From: Anaerobacillus arseniciselenatis
GTDB lineage: Bacteria > Bacillota > Bacilli > Bacillales > Anaerobacillaceae
Assembly: GCF_001865995.1 (NCBI RefSeq)
Contig: NZ_MLQQ01000001.1
Span: 806,001 to 870,000, forward strand
Length of the DNA: 64,000 nucleotides
Direction: 5' to 3'
In this document: positions 47,216 through 55,427 of the stretch, piece after piece
How the letters are laid out: the number at the start of each line of letters is the position of its first letter
Position numbering within the stretch: position 1 is the first letter of the stretch
Made by a program: the position numbers and the translations under genes
Notes under the pieces: generated by a model
Databases searched by the model: none
What the model saw: only the letters and a program-made list of their open reading frames with translations
What the model was told of the DNA's origin: nothing

Positions 47216-47995
47216 TTAAAAAGAACCTATTTTCATTCCTACTTTTACATCCATTGGTGTTTCAATGTAATCCCCCAAGGCTATTGCATTATTTTCAAAA
47301 AGAAGAACAACCGTCGAGCCAAATGAAAAATACCCCATTTCTTCCCCTTTTTGTACTTCATTCCCTGTAAAAGTTGGGTGAATACTATTAACATTCATTG
47401 CTCCAACTTTTACTAGTGCATAATGTTTTGTATTTCGTAAGCGAACTTCTGTTATAAACCGGAAATTTTTTGATAAAGGGCGTTTACCGAGCTTGAGACC
47501 CATTTCATTTACCGGATAAGATTTATTACCTAAGGCCCATTTCCCGACTACAGTTCCTGAAACTGGGGTATGAATTCGGTGATAATGACTAGGGCTTAAG
47601 TATAAAATGATATAAGTACCATTTTTATATTTTTCAGCTCTTTTTTCATTTCCAAGCATCTCGATTAAGCTATAATCTTGGTTTTTGACATGAAATGTAC
47701 AATTATCGTTTATTTCACCTACATCGGCAAGAATACCATCTACAGGACTTATGATACTATTAGGATCTTGATCAATAAGTCTTGCTTCACTTTTTAAGTT
47801 TCTAATAAACAACTCCTGTAAACTTTCGTATTCATCAAGAGTTTTTTCCATTTCTGCTTCATCAATGTTATAAACTTTAACAAAAGATTTATTTAATAAT
47901 TTACTCATTTTCGACTTTGTAAAAGCTTTTAACAAATATGAATTAAAACGATTCCCTGATAATTCTACAAATGATTGATAAATTTTCTTTTTCAC
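47216..47995 (-). CDS. psd: Phosphatidylserine decarboxylase proenzyme
   Basis: 259 residues from the GTG at 47995, after GGAGG. ISPVDGILADVGE, YLSPSHYHRIHTPVSG and the self-cleavage site FSFGSTVVLLFE (GST: Ser becomes the pyruvoyl group) are present. It makes phosphatidylethanolamine from phosphatidylserine at the membrane. It is divergent from pssA, which supplies its substrate. Confidence 0.95.
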   Translation of the reverse strand: MKKKIYQSFVELSGNRFNSYLLKAFTKSKMSKLLNKSFVKVYNIDEAEMEKTLDEYESLQELFIRNLKSEARLIDQDPNSIISPVDGILADVGEINDNCTFHVKNQDYSLIEMLGNEKRAEKYKNGTYIILYLSPSHYHRIHTPVSGTVVGKWALGNKSYPVNEMGLKLGKRPLSKNFRFITEVRLRNTKHYALVKVGAMNVNSIHPTFTGNEVQKGEEMGYFSFGSTVVLLFENNAIALGDYIETPMDVKVGMKIGSF

Positions 47996-48188
47996 TTTTT
48001 TTCCTCCATCATAAAACTTTTTTGAAATGTAGGATAAACTGGGGCTACTTTTATGTTTTAACAAGTTAAATTAATTACAAAAAGGTATATCAATAAATGA
48101 TAACACGCTTTATAATAATAATAACCCTTTATAATTTCCAGGGGAACTAACGGGTTGTAACGTTAGTTTATCACAAGGAGTGATGAAT

Positions 48189-48728
48189 GTGTTTATCCTA
48201 CAACAACTAGACCACACAATTAAAAGAATTAGAAGCCAAGCAGCGAACTTACTAACGATTGTAAATTTAAGTTTAGGCGCTTTTGCAATAATCTTCATTC
48301 TTCAAGGTGAACTATACACAAGCTTATTATTTATTTGCTTGGCTGCTGTTTTTGATCGCTTCGATGGGATCGTTGCTAGAAGACTAAATATAACATCTGA
48401 CATAGGGAAACAACTTGATTCTTTATGCGATCTTATTTCCTTCGGAGTAGCCCCTTCTCTTTTACTATACTCTGCCATTTTAGCTGAGTTCGGTACAGCT
48501 GGTGCAATATTCACGATTATTTTTATTGCTTGTGGAGCAATTCGTTTAGCACGTTTTAATGTTTCTGAACACCACGGTTATTTCGTCGGCTTACCAATTA
48601 CTGCAGGTGGATGTATTTTAACAGTTAGCTTTTTATTCATTGGAGTTATCCCTAATCCAGTCTTTATGTTTATTATCATTATTTTATCTATTCTTATGAT
48701 AAGTACATTTAAAGTGAAAAAAGTGTAG
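48189..48728 (+). CDS. pssA: CDP-diacylglycerol-serine O-phosphatidyltransferase
   Basis: 179 residues from the GTG at 48189, eight bases after AAGGAG (an ATG at 48183 is the alternative). The CDP-alcohol phosphotransferase motif is complete: DRFDGIVARRLN...GKQLDSLCD (DxxDGxxAR...GxxxDxxxD). About six TM helices. It makes phosphatidylserine and pairs with psd. Confidence 0.94.
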   Translation: MFILQQLDHTIKRIRSQAANLLTIVNLSLGAFAIIFILQGELYTSLLFICLAAVFDRFDGIVARRLNITSDIGKQLDSLCDLISFGVAPSLLLYSAILAEFGTAGAIFTIIFIACGAIRLARFNVSEHHGYFVGLPITAGGCILTVSFLFIGVIPNPVFMFIIIILSILMISTFKVKKV

Positions 48729-48764
48729 AACTTCCGAAATGGATAGTTTTACACTTTTTATTTA

Positions 48765-48980
48765 CAAAACGATTATGACGGTAACCGTCACCAAAGCTAC
48801 TGACCTCAATTACACCATGAGATACATCTTAGAATATACTCCATGCAGCTTTGCGACGAGTAACCGCAGGAGCATCTCTTTCTGAAATGTAAAAGGCGGA
48901 TGATTTCCTTCACTTCGCTGTGACCTTCTAACGAATCTCAGAGGCTCGTTCACGAAATCATCCGCCTTTTTCATACATAC
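48765..48980. repeat. Dispersed GCGACGAG-core repeat between pssA and the tRNA-nucleotidyltransferase fusion
   Basis: TACAAAACGATTATGACGGTAACCGTCACC, ACTGACCTCAATTACACCATGAGATAC, CAGCTTTGCGACGAGTAACCGCAGG, then GGCGGATGATTTCCTTCACTTCGCTGTGACC...GAGGCTCGTTCACGAAATCATCCGCC. The last two arms form a 13-bp hairpin. It is a full copy. Confidence 0.9.
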
Positions 48981-49076
48981 CAGATATTTTAACAGCGCTA
49001 AACTCTGGCTACTACAATTTATTCCAGCAATTTGATACACTTATTTTCAAAGGCTCGTAAAAAGGGGGCAAAGCAT

Positions 49077-51656
49077 TTGCAAGTAATTATTTCCCATGTG
49101 AATTTAGATTTTGATGGACTCGCTTCGATGGTTGCAGCCAAAAAATTATACCCACAAGCGAAATTAATATTGCCATCGAAACAAGGAAAAACGGTTGAAC
49201 GTTTTTTAGCTATATATCGTGACTCATTAAATTTATATCATCCTAATGAAATTAATTGGCAAGAAGTTCGTACAGTTATTATGGTAGATATCGCTTCATT
49301 ACAACGCACAGGTGATGTTGCTAAATACATTAATGACGAAGAAGTAGAGTTTATCGTTTATGATCATCACGAAGAAAGCGACCACAATGTTCAAGCAAAA
49401 CTTGCGAAAATCGAAAAGGTTGGTGCAACGGTAACACTTATTTTAGAAAAAATCAAAATGAAAAATATATCGATAACGTCCTTTGAGGCTACCATTTTTG
49501 CCCTCGGTCTTTATACGGATACAGGCTCATTTACATATTTAAGTACAACATCTAGAGATTTAAAGATGGCGAGTTATTTAATTGAAAACGGAGCAAACTT
49601 ACAAGTAATAACGAAGTTTTCCGAAAGTCCACTACAAGAAGAAGAACAACAGCTACTTCAATGCTTGATCCAGCAAAGTGAGGAACATTATATTGACGGT
49701 ATTGATATTTTAATTGCATCGCATCAACAAAACGAATACATAGGTGGATTAGCTTTTCTATCAAGAAAAGCGTTAGAAATGACCGGAACAGACGCATTAA
49801 TCTTTGTCGTGGAAATGGGAAAACGTATTTTTATTGTAGGACGCTCAACTTCAGAGCGCATTGACATTTTACCGCTGGTCAAAAAGCTAGGTGGAGGTGG
49901 ACATAAAAAAGCCGCTTCAGCTATGGTCAAAGACGGTAACTTTCATGAAGTATTAACAACGGTCAGAGACGATATTTATCAAGTCGTAAAACCTGCTATA
50001 ACTGCAAAAGACATTATGACAAGTCCTGTAAAAGTAGTCTCTACGAAAACTTCGATTGAAGATGCAGGAAAGATGATGCTTAGGTATGGCCATACCGGAT
50101 TTCCTGTATTGGAAAATGAAAAGCTAGTCGGGGTTATTTCTAGAAGAGATGTCGATAAAGCAAAACACCACGGTTTAGGCCATGCTCCAGTTAAAGGGTA
50201 TATGAGTACCAACCCAATTACGATCGATGCAGCTATGTCACTAGAAGAAGTACAACACTTAATGATCGATGAAAACGTAGGTAGACTTCCTGTCAAGGAT
50301 AATGAAGAGATCATTGGCATTATTTCCAGAACAAATGTTATCGAAGCCCTTCATGGAGAACAGCTTAATACTGCAGGTAAAGTTCATTTAGATCGCCCTT
50401 TGGAAATTACTTTGATTGATCGAATGAAAAATTTTCTTTCTATAGAAAACTTACAATTATTAAAGCAAATCGGGAAGCTTGCAGATCAAATTAACTATTC
50501 AGCATATATTATAGGTGGTATAGTTCGTGACTTAATTATAGGAAGAACCAATGAGGATATTGACATCGTTGTCGAAGGGAATGGAATCGACTTTGCTAAT
50601 CTTTTAGCCGAGAATTTAGGTGGAACCGTTCGTTGCCATGAAAAATTCGCAACTGCGACTTGGAAACATCCTTCAAGGTTAAAAATTGATATAACGTCTG
50701 CGCGAACAGAATATTATGACTATCCAGCAGCCTTACCTAATGTAGAAATGTCGAGTTTAAAAGAAGATTTGTTCCGACGAGATTTTACGATTAACGCAAT
50801 GGCTATCCAAATTAATGAAGACCATTTCGGTAAACTTATCGATTATTTTCATGGCTTTAATGACATTAAACAAAACAAAATAAAAGTACTTTATAACTTA
50901 AGTTTCGTTGAAGATCCAACTAGAATTTTACGAGCAGTTCGTTTTGAGCAACGGTTTAACTTTAAAATGGATCAGCAAACATTCGACTTAGCAATGATTT
51001 CTGCCGACAAAATAGCATCGACATCTAAACCAAGAATAGCTCATGAATTAAGTATTTTACTTAAAGAAAAACACCCTGTCGAATCCCTTGTTCGCCTTGG
51101 TGAAATTGGAATCATTCGCTATTTAATTGGTACTCACTCGTTTAATGTACAAAAGTTAAAAACCTTTAAGTCACTGGTTGATGAAATAGTACCATTGCAA
51201 CAAAATCAAAATAGCGAAACATGGGTCTGTTATTTAGTAATACTTTTTTCAGAAACTGAAAACGAGATTGAACTAGTAAAAGATTATTGTTTAAACAATG
51301 AAAGTTTAAAAGTAACGGATCAAATTGTTGAATTACTAGATGACAATCAAAACTTTTTAAAAGAGGATACACTTGGAGCTATTCATCACTCACTAAAAAA
51401 TTACCAAACAGAGTCTATTATTTGTTATATCGCTTTAATGCAACTACAAGAATGTTTTGCAAATAAACTAAAAAAGTATTTACAAAATCGAACACAAATT
51501 CCGAAGCTCATCGATGGAAATGATTTGTTAAATTTAAATATAGAAAAGGGACCTCTTTTTGCAAAAATCTTATTAGAAATCGAATGTGCCTATTTAAATC
51601 AAGAAATTCACTCTAAAGAAGATGCAATTAGTAAAGTTAAACGAGAGTATCTATGA
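49077..51656 (+). CDS. DHH phosphoesterase - CBS - tRNA nucleotidyltransferase fusion protein
   Basis: 859 residues from the TTG at 49077 (after AAAGGGGGC). An N-terminal DHH/DHHA1 phosphoesterase module comes first (SHVNLDFDGLAS; YDHHEESDH; KLGGGGHKKAASAMV, about residues 1-300). Two CBS domains follow (about 310-430). The C-terminal poly(A) polymerase/CCA-adding head carries GGIVRDLIIGRTNEDIDIVV, FRRDFTINAMAI and DPTRILRAVRFEQRF. Such fusions are known in some Bacillaceae and other lineages as A-adding or CCA-adding enzymes. Which nucleotides this one adds cannot be told here. Confidence 0.9.
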   Translation: MQVIISHVNLDFDGLASMVAAKKLYPQAKLILPSKQGKTVERFLAIYRDSLNLYHPNEINWQEVRTVIMVDIASLQRTGDVAKYINDEEVEFIVYDHHEESDHNVQAKLAKIEKVGATVTLILEKIKMKNISITSFEATIFALGLYTDTGSFTYLSTTSRDLKMASYLIENGANLQVITKFSESPLQEEEQQLLQCLIQQSEEHYIDGIDILIASHQQNEYIGGLAFLSRKALEMTGTDALIFVVEMGKRIFIVGRSTSERIDILPLVKKLGGGGHKKAASAMVKDGNFHEVLTTVRDDIYQVVKPAITAKDIMTSPVKVVSTKTSIEDAGKMMLRYGHTGFPVLENEKLVGVISRRDVDKAKHHGLGHAPVKGYMSTNPITIDAAMSLEEVQHLMIDENVGRLPVKDNEEIIGIISRTNVIEALHGEQLNTAGKVHLDRPLEITLIDRMKNFLSIENLQLLKQIGKLADQINYSAYIIGGIVRDLIIGRTNEDIDIVVEGNGIDFANLLAENLGGTVRCHEKFATATWKHPSRLKIDITSARTEYYDYPAALPNVEMSSLKEDLFRRDFTINAMAIQINEDHFGKLIDYFHGFNDIKQNKIKVLYNLSFVEDPTRILRAVRFEQRFNFKMDQQTFDLAMISADKIASTSKPRIAHELSILLKEKHPVESLVRLGEIGIIRYLIGTHSFNVQKLKTFKSLVDEIVPLQQNQNSETWVCYLVILFSETENEIELVKDYCLNNESLKVTDQIVELLDDNQNFLKEDTLGAIHHSLKNYQTESIICYIALMQLQECFANKLKKYLQNRTQIPKLIDGNDLLNLNIEKGPLFAKILLEIECAYLNQEIHSKEDAISKVKREYL

Positions 51657-51673
51657 ATGAAGGGGTAATGCAC

Positions 51674-51982
51674 ATGAGTAAAGAAAACGAATTAAAAAAA
51701 GCAATTATTGACTTTGAAGAGCTTATTGAAACTACACCTGATGAAAAAAGCTCTTTAGCAGGCTATAATAATTTTTTAAGAGGTTTTTTACGGATTAGAG
51801 ATGCTAAATATTCACTTCCTTCTGCTGAAGTTATGACGATTATCAAAAGTAAAAAGCCAACTATCTTTTACTTTTTAAAAAAGCTAGCCGCTCAAAACCC
51901 TACACTACAAATATTAACCGAACTAGAAATCGATTATAATAAGGCTGTTGAACGTTTAGAAGATCTAAAAAAGAAGCTATAA
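51674..51982 (+). CDS. Small protein of unknown function downstream of the nucleotidyltransferase fusion
   Basis: 102 residues from the ATG at 51674 (MSKENELKKAIIDFEELIE), after AAGGGG; an upstream ATG at 51653 overlaps the previous stop. Helical, charged and soluble, with C-terminal heptads (LEDLKKKL). I do not recognise it. The four-base overlap region suggests translational coupling to the fusion protein. Confidence 0.7.
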   Translation: MSKENELKKAIIDFEELIETTPDEKSSLAGYNNFLRGFLRIRDAKYSLPSAEVMTIIKSKKPTIFYFLKKLAAQNPTLQILTELEIDYNKAVERLEDLKKKL

Positions 51983-51987
51983 AAAAT

Positions 51988-52065
51988 AAGGGTGTCCGAA
52001 TAGCCAAACGATCCAGAGTAATATTTTAACTCCCGATAATCGACGCTTTTATAGGACACCCTTTT
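51988..52065 (+). terminator. Terminator after the nucleotidyltransferase operon
   Basis: AAGGGTGTCC (51989-51997) and GGACACCCTT pair across a 56-nt AT-rich loop, with T-run TTTTATA. The long loop makes it atypical; inner pairing may exist. Confidence 0.55.
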
Positions 52066-52077
52066 ATACTATTGAAA

Positions 52078-52467
52078 TTATAAACTTTTTATAGTCGGTG
52101 ATGGTGGTGTTGTAGCTATTTCTTTTCCAACATAATAATTCTCGCTATTAATCTCATGAATAGCACAGTTAATCTCGTCTCTTACAACACCTTCAATTTT
52201 TTCAATCTTCTCTATAACCTGTTGTACAAGCAATGTTTTGGTTTCTTCCATTCTTCCTGCAAACATCATAATTTCCACAAAGACAAAATTCAAATCTCCA
52301 TTTTCATAATTGCTCCGATCATACATCGGCGCTTCATAAATAATGACTTTACCAAAACTTTCATCAAGCTCTAAAACATCGATAACAACTTGGCGAACCT
52401 CATCCGCTAACCTTCCGTTTCTTTGACGATCATTCGTTAACACCTTATGGATAATTACTTGTAGCAC
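52078..52467 (-). CDS. Tautomerase-like small protein
   Basis: 129 residues from a GTG after GAGGTGG. The pattern FVEIMMFAGRMEETKTLLVQQV and IHEINSENYYVGK resembles the tautomerase superfamily (Tautomerase_2-like beta-alpha-beta with a GRxxExK segment). The N-terminus MLQVIIHK lacks the catalytic Pro-1 expected after Met removal, so enzymatic activity is doubtful. No partner gene is evident. Confidence 0.55.
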   Translation of the reverse strand: MLQVIIHKVLTNDRQRNGRLADEVRQVVIDVLELDESFGKVIIYEAPMYDRSNYENGDLNFVFVEIMMFAGRMEETKTLLVQQVIEKIEKIEGVVRDEINCAIHEINSENYYVGKEIATTPPSPTIKSL

Positions 52468-52587
52468 AGTTACAATCCACCTCTCTAAAACTTGTTAAAC
52501 AACAGATTTTTAAAAATATTCAGTTCTTTATCTCAATTTAATTTTAACATCTTTTCTATTAATTGTTACCGCTTTTATAATAAAACT

Positions 52588-52700
52588 TCAAAATTTTCAT
52601 ACAAAACCTTCGTGACGGCACACCTGTCACCATCTAATATGAAAAGTCGGGTGAATGCCCTATCCAACTAACCACTAACCAACAAACCAACTTCCGTACA
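52588..52700. repeat. Partial dispersed repeat upstream of the tautomerase-like gene
   Basis: TTTTCATACAAAACC...GTGACGGCACACCTGTCACCATCTAATATGAAAAG and the tract CCACTAACCAACAAACCAACTTCC match modules at 29046-29276 and 53285-53506. The central arms are missing. Confidence 0.7.
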
Positions 52701-52765
52701 AAAATAGGACTGGCTGGACGGATAACAATTTTTATTTATTTTATCGCTAAAGGAATTAAACTGAA

Positions 52766-53209
52766 TTAAAGAGATTTAGCATAGTACCCCAGTTTTTTTA
52801 GTAATTCAATCACTTCTGTTTTTTCTTCGTTATTTAAACCACTAAAAATGTCTTCTATTGCTGCTTTATGCTCCGGAAAAATGCTGGCCATTAAGTGAGT
52901 GCCCTTTTCAGTAATTGTGGCATACGTGACACGACGATCTTTCGGGCAAGACTTCCTATGTAACAACTGTTTTTTTTCTAATTTATCGACAACATAAGTA
53001 ATACTTCCACTTGTGAGTAAAACCTTTTTACCGATTTTTTGTATCGGCTGATCCCCTTTATGATACAAAAGTTCTAAAACGGCAAATTCCGTTGGATTAA
53101 GACCGTACGTTTTAATATCCGCTTCAACTTTATTGGTTATTTCTCTAGTTGCACGTGACAACACAATAAACAGTTTTAGAGACAAATTATCGAGTTCATT
53201 ATTGTTCAT
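52766..53209 (-). CDS. MarR-family transcriptional regulator
   Basis: 147 residues. Winged-helix core: LNPTEFAVLELLYHKGDQPIQKIG, then LLTSGSITYVVDKLEKKQLLHR, and wing CPKDRRVTYATITEKG. It has one Cys in that wing. The sequence style is like MhqR/YkvE, a quinone-responsive repressor, but no mhq-type target gene is adjacent, so the symbol is not assigned. Confidence 0.85.
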   Translation of the reverse strand: MNNNELDNLSLKLFIVLSRATREITNKVEADIKTYGLNPTEFAVLELLYHKGDQPIQKIGKKVLLTSGSITYVVDKLEKKQLLHRKSCPKDRRVTYATITEKGTHLMASIFPEHKAAIEDIFSGLNNEEKTEVIELLKKLGYYAKSL

Positions 53210-53284
53210 ATTCTTTTATCATACCTTTTCTATTTAATATCTTAAATTCAAGATAATTATAAAATAAGCTCTTTCGTATAGTCA

Positions 53285-53506
53285 ATTTTCAGACAAAACC
53301 CTCATTGCTTCACCTCTGTTACCATCTGATATGTAAAAGTCGGGCGGGGTTCCTAACCAACAAACCAACTTCCATACAAAACGAGCATGACGATTTACCG
53401 TCACCATCTAATATGGAAAAGGCGGATGATTTCCTTCACTTCGCTGTGACCTTCTTTCGAATCTCAGAGGCTTGTTCACGAAATCATCCGCCTTTTTTCA
53501 TACAAA
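53285..53506. repeat. Dispersed hairpin repeat, two partial copies in tandem
   Basis: Two ACAAAAC...ATGACG/CACCATCTGATATG starts occur in a row. Then GGCGGATGATTTCCTTCACTTCGCTGTGACC and GAGGCTTGTTCACGAAATCATCCGCC form a hairpin that ends in TTTTTTCATACAAAA. Because it is followed by a T-run it may also act as a terminator for the SBP gene or MarR. Confidence 0.82.
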
Positions 53507-53545
53507 ATTAGAGCCGTTAAGCCCTAATTTTTTTGTATTTCATAT

Positions 53546-54457
53546 TTATTTTAATGCTTCAACAAATACATTCACGTTTTCTCTCATCATACCGATATAC
53601 GTCTCTGCACTAGTGCCTTGTGCGCCAACTGCATCTGTATAAACTTCACCAGCAATTGCTACGCCAGTTTCGTTAGAGATCGTTTCCATATAACGCTTAT
53701 CGATTGTTGATTCTACGAATAGTGCTGGAACATTATTTTCAACAACAAAGTCACTTAAACGTGCGTATTGTTGAGGTGTTCCTTCATCTAATGAGTTAAT
53801 TTCCCAGATCCCATCTGTTGTGAAGCCATAATCTTGACCAAAGTATTTAAAAGCATTTTCACTTACGATAATAATACGATTTTCTTCTGGAATAAGTTCT
53901 ACTTGTGCTGTAATCCACTCATCTAACTCTTGTAATTCAGCGATATAAGCATCTGCATTTGCACGGTATGTTGCTTCTCCCGCTGGATCTCTCTCAATTA
54001 AGTCAGCTACTAAGTTCTCAACATAAATGATTACATTTTTCGGACTTAACCAAGCGTGTGGATCATCTTCATCGTCACCAACTAATGGAATTCCTGCTAC
54101 ACCATCAGATAGAGTAACAATCTCTGTATCTGAAACATTACCAATCACATTTTCTAACCATTCTTCTAAATCAAGACCATTGACATAGAAAACGTCTGCA
54201 TCACTAATTTTCGCAAAGTCTCCTGGTGTTGGCTCATACTCATGAGGTTCTTCTCCAACTGGCACAATATAATCTACTTGACCACGATCACCTGTTATTT
54301 GAGTAATAATATCACCTAACACTGAGAAACTTGTTGTGATCGCTAATCCTTCCTCATTTTCTGGTGTAGTAGCCTCTTCTGAACTACATCCGACTACTAG
54401 CACCCCTAGTGCTAAAATTGACGCAAAGATGACTGACATAAAGTTCTTTTTAAACAT
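53546..54457 (-). CDS. Manganese/zinc-type ABC transporter substrate-binding lipoprotein
   Basis: 303 residues from the ATG at 54457 (an in-frame TTG at 54466 is also possible). Signal peptide with lipobox VVGCSS, then the TroA/PsaA fold. The metal ligands are readable: His in GEEPHEYEP, His in DDPHAWLS, Glu in VSENAFKYFG, Asp in YTDAVG. The His-His-Glu-Asp set is that of manganese-type (PsaA/MntC) proteins. No ATPase or permease gene adjoins it. Upstream are two MntR-like palindromes and a promoter overlapping one of them, supporting manganese control. Confidence 0.9.
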   Translation of the reverse strand: MFKKNFMSVIFASILALGVLVVGCSSEEATTPENEEGLAITTSFSVLGDIITQITGDRGQVDYIVPVGEEPHEYEPTPGDFAKISDADVFYVNGLDLEEWLENVIGNVSDTEIVTLSDGVAGIPLVGDDEDDPHAWLSPKNVIIYVENLVADLIERDPAGEATYRANADAYIAELQELDEWITAQVELIPEENRIIIVSENAFKYFGQDYGFTTDGIWEINSLDEGTPQQYARLSDFVVENNVPALFVESTIDKRYMETISNETGVAIAGEVYTDAVGAQGTSAETYIGMMRENVNVFVEALK

Positions 54458-54494
54458 TCTTTTCAACCTCTCCTTAATAAAATATTTTTTCTTT

Positions 54495-54584
54495 TTATAC
54501 TACAAAGAATGAAGTTAACATGAGAAAAACTATTAAAACAAAATACACAGATAACGTTGGTGAAAATCGACTGAATAGCCTCAC
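54495..54584 (-). CDS. Possible 29-residue membrane leader peptide upstream of the Mn-type lipoprotein
   Basis: GTG at 54584 preceded by AAGGAGGG five bases away. The frame encodes a short basic start (RLFSRFSPT) and then one hydrophobic helix (VYFVLIVFLMLT), ending 28-37 bp before the lipoprotein start. It lies between the MntR-like sites and the structural gene. The strong ribosome site and length make it plausible; no family is recognised. Confidence 0.45.
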   Translation of the reverse strand: MRLFSRFSPTLSVYFVLIVFLMLTSFFVV

Positions 54585-54616
54585 TTTAACCCTCCTTGTT
54601 GTCCAAAGTTAATATT

Positions 54617-54632
54617 GTTTCCCTAAGGAAAC
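54617..54632 (-). promoter_or_regulatory. MntR-like operator 1
   Basis: GTTTCCCTAAGGAAAC, a palindrome whose GTTTCC/GGAAAC arms match the AAGGAAAC half-site known for MntR in Bacillus. Confidence 0.5.
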
Positions 54633-54721
54633 TTTTTGTTTAAAAATTTTTAGAACCTTAAGATTACCGGTTCTTATGACTCAATTGGTCAATAGCCATT
54701 TTCTTCACCTAAAGTAAATAT

Positions 54722-54737
54722 GTTGCCTTAACGCAAA
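54722..54737 (-). promoter_or_regulatory. MntR-like operator 2 overlapping the start-site region
   Basis: On the minus strand TTTGCGTTAAGGCAAC, close to the B. subtilis MntR site TTTGCCTTAAGGAAAC (14 of 16). It begins about 10 bases after the -10 box at 54748-54753, a position suited to repression. Confidence 0.6.
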
Positions 54738-54747
54738 ACTTGATTTC

Positions 54748-54777
54748 ATTATAAGATATGGATTAGCTTATTGTCTA
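54748..54777 (-). promoter_or_regulatory. Promoter for the Mn-type lipoprotein transcript
   Basis: TAGACA (54772-54777), 18-bp spacer, TATAAT (54748-54753) on the minus strand, leading into a leader of about 280 nt that contains both operators and the small ORF. Confidence 0.65.
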
Positions 54778-54805
54778 CAACTTTTTTGAAATTTTAATTT
54801 GATTG

Positions 54806-54922
54806 AGTGAATTTCATAATTACCAATAATGAGCCACATCACGAAATATATAGTTTGCGAATGGTTTTGACGCAACTATATATTGATCTTAGTGGCGAAA
54901 ATATTGAATTATGAAATTCATT
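54806..54922. repeat. Palindromic MITE-like element, copy 3
   Basis: AGTGAATTTCATAATTACC...GAATTATGAAATTCATT with an inner AAATATATAGTTTGCG...CGCAACTATATATT. Same family as 27009-27122 and 35054-35166, about 117 bp. Confidence 0.88.
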
Positions 54923-55021
54923 AGATTACACGAAATAACACAATTTTAGAATATGTATAAAGCAATGTAATGGTTCATAAAAATAAAAAAATTATTATTT
55001 TTTGTATAATACGCATACAAT

Positions 55022-55036
55022 TGAGAATAATTATCA
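55022..55036. promoter_or_regulatory. Fur-box-like site
   Basis: TGAGAATAATTATCA differs by one base from the 7-1-7 Fur/PerR-type consensus TGATAATNATTATCA. A TATAAT lies at 55003-55008. No iron gene is evident next to it. Confidence 0.55.
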
Positions 55037-55046
55037 ATAATAAACA

Positions 55047-55082
55047 TATTGAAATGGGTAGCTGGAACTACCCATTTCAATA
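55047..55082. terminator. 15-bp perfect hairpin after the DUF1540-like gene
   Basis: TATTGAAATGGGTAG/CTACCCATTTCAATA with a six-base loop lies 5 bp past the stop at 55087. The T-run is weak on both sides (ATGTTTATTATT on minus). Confidence 0.65.
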
Positions 55083-55086
55083 ACTA

Positions 55087-55242
55087 TTACATTCCAGGCT
55101 CAAACGTTTTACAATCTGTCTCTTCTTGGTTTGAAGCTTCTTTCCCCTTATTACTTACTACATAAATTTCTTCTGCAGCACACTTATTACCCTTTGCCCA
55201 ATACGTACAATTGCTTACTTCACATAATACATCTTGTGCCAT
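55087..55242 (-). CDS. DUF1540-like cysteine peptide
   Basis: 51 residues from the ATG at 55242 (MAQDVLCEVSNCTYWAKGNKC), after GGAGGTG. Four Cys in the pattern CxxxxCxxxxxxxxC...C resemble DUF1540 proteins of spore formers, which probably bind metal. It is short and has no TM. The function is unknown. Confidence 0.7.
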   Translation of the reverse strand: MAQDVLCEVSNCTYWAKGNKCAAEEIYVVSNKGKEASNQEETDCKTFEPGM

Positions 55243-55427
55243 TATCACTTCACCTCCATTTCCCTATATAGGATAGACTTTTTTGCGTGTTTAAATACAA
55301 ATGGGAATGGATTAATGATTTCCTTTTAAGAAAATTTATTTCCTTTTTTCTTATAGATATTTCCATTTAGCTGTTGGTTGTAATTATCATCTATGTGGTA
55401 ATACTGAAAAAAGAAGGAGGAATGTAA

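Noticed and set aside
47216..48064. Longer psd start at 48064
   Set aside because: The extra residues have no homology pattern and the GTG at 47995 follows GGAGG.
54642..54674. Attenuator hairpin in the Mn leader (AGAACC...GGTTCT then AAAAATTTTT)
   Set aside because: Stem of only six pairs followed by A5T5; not enough to call a terminator.
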